Assembly: GCF_014062315.1 (NCBI RefSeq)
Contig: NZ_JACGLT010000005.1
Span: 246,845 to 310,844, forward strand
Origin: Gelidibacter maritimus
Lineage (GTDB): Bacteria; Bacteroidota; Bacteroidia; Flavobacteriales; Flavobacteriaceae
Direction: 5' to 3'
Length of the DNA stretch: 64,000 nucleotides
The notes below the pieces were generated by a model. That model was not told the origin of the DNA and ran no database searches. It saw nothing but the letters and a program-made list of their open reading frames with translations. A program made the position numbers and the translations under genes. The first letter of the stretch is position 1, and every line of letters begins with the position of its first letter. Below are positions 63,170-64,000 of this stretch, piece by piece.

Positions 63170-64000
63170 TTATCGTGAAACGATCCCTGAGGGACCTCCT
63201 TTAACCAGAGCTTCTACCTCCTCTTTTGTGGCCAAGTTATAATCACCCGAAATGGTATGTTTCAAACAACAAGCTGCGACTGCGAAATTAATCGTATACT
63301 GAGGATCAAACGTATCCAGCACCAGACCATAAATAATCCCTCCCATAAAGGCATCACCACTCCCAACACGATCAACTACAGGTGTGATTTCTCTAACGGT
63401 TGCGGTATACAATTTTTCTTTATCATAAAAAATACCACCTATTTGTTGATGGGATGCACTTCGGGAGTATCGCAAGGTCGTCGCCATATATTTCAAATCA
63501 GGATACTGATCAAAAAAAAGATCATAAAACTGTGGTAAACTGTCAGCATCCTTATAGTTTGGGTTAACCTTATCTTTTCCGATCATCATGAAAGCGGTAT
63601 CAAGGTCTCCCAATATGACATTGCTGTATTTTAAAAGTTCTGGCATAATGTCTTTAGGTGCTTTACCGTATTTCCAAAGTTTTGCCCTGTAGTTTAGGTC
63701 AGTGGTAATTAGGACTCCCATACCTTTGGCAACTTTCACCGCTTCCAAACACACATCAGCTGCATTTTGGGATATAGCTGGTGTAAGTCCGCTCCAATGG
63801 AATACACTTGCATCTTGAAAGACCTTTTTCCAATCAATCACACCAATTTCAACGTCAGAAATGCCCGAATGATTACGATCATAGACCACTTTACTGCCAC
63901 GTAATCCCGCACCGGTTTCTAGAAAATAAATTCCCAAACGTTCACCGCCATAAATAATGTTTTCTGCAGACACATTTTGTCGACGTATTTCCATCAATGC
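63170..64000 (-). CDS. 2-keto-3-deoxygluconate kinase, PfkB family (N-terminus cut by window edge)
   Basis: The last 276 codons of a PfkB sugar kinase; the beginning lies beyond base 64000. The catalytic C-terminal motif DRVGSGDAFMGGIIYGL with the Asp base is intact, and the substrate-binding region (ENIIYGGERLGIYFLETGAGLRGSKVVYDR) resembles KDG kinases. The enzyme phosphorylates KDG at O6 to feed the adjacent aldolase. Any upstream promoter is outside the window. Confidence 0.88.
   Translation of the reverse strand, partial: ALMEIRRQNVSAENIIYGGERLGIYFLETGAGLRGSKVVYDRNHSGISDVEIGVIDWKKVFQDASVFHWSGLTPAISQNAADVCLEAVKVAKGMGVLITTDLNYRAKLWKYGKAPKDIMPELLKYSNVILGDLDTAFMMIGKDKVNPNYKDADSLPQFYDLFFDQYPDLKYMATTLRYSRSASHQQIGGIFYDKEKLYTATVREITPVVDRVGSGDAFMGGIIYGLVLDTFDPQYTINFAVAACCLKHTISGDYNLATKEEVEALVKGGPSGIVSR

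Overview
The window comes from a member of the Bacteroidota, most likely a marine Flavobacteriaceae. The evidence is a SusC/SusD pair, type IX secretion (T9SS) sorting tails, many short-lipobox lipoproteins, AT-rich intergenic DNA, and promoters of the Bacteroidota type (TTG, about 19 bases, then TAnnTTTG). Almost everything is polysaccharide and sugar-acid catabolism. I see no rRNA, tRNA, CRISPR array, insertion sequence or phage gene.

Bases 1-19640, alginate utilisation locus, all on the minus strand. It holds two PL7 alginate lyases, a PL17 lyase, a PL6 lyase and a divergent heparinase II/III-like protein. It also holds SusC, SusD, a PKD-type surface lipoprotein, KdgF, a sugar-acid MFS carrier, a DEH-reductase-type SDR and a FadR/GntR regulator. 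Four transcription units can be read from promoters that carry the same 12-bp operator, TTGGT-N2-ACCAA, in one to three copies spaced exactly 13 bp apart. The units are: regulator, carrier, SDR and a cut-off hydrolase; SusC, SusD, surface protein and PL7; PL17 and KdgF; PL7, T9SS protein, PL6 and heparinase-like protein. A candidate antisense small RNA with its own promoter and terminator lies in the SusC leader.

Bases 20208-25341 hold four genes that all suggest D-amino-acid or peptide metabolism: a serine beta-lactamase-like hydrolase, D-serine ammonia-lyase, a DmpA-type aminopeptidase and an Asp/Glu racemase. Bases 25503-28981 hold a GDPD-EEP fusion lipoprotein and glycerol-3-phosphate dehydrogenase. 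Bases 29217-35895 hold an AraC regulator, azurin, a small membrane protein, an EEP hydrolase, an M24 aminopeptidase and a flavin monooxygenase with an added zinc-binding-type N-terminus.

Bases 36139-44627 hold a complete non-phosphorylating L-fucose pathway ending in pyruvate and L-lactate, with uptake, mutarotase, lactate oxidation and an AraC regulator. Bases 44837-48238 hold gamma-glutamyltransferase and an unusual lipoprotein form of glutamate racemase. Bases 48770-57768 hold an amino-sugar region: a symporter, a NagB-deacetylase fusion, an oxidoreductase, an MFS carrier, an N-acetylhexosamine-kinase-like protein and a nucleotidyltransferase, plus a LacI regulator that has lost its middle. 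From 57965 to the right edge there is a LacI regulator, then a convergent TRAP transporter operon with KDPG aldolase and KDG kinase. Those last two enzymes are also what the alginate locus needs to finish DEH breakdown, and no other copies are visible here.
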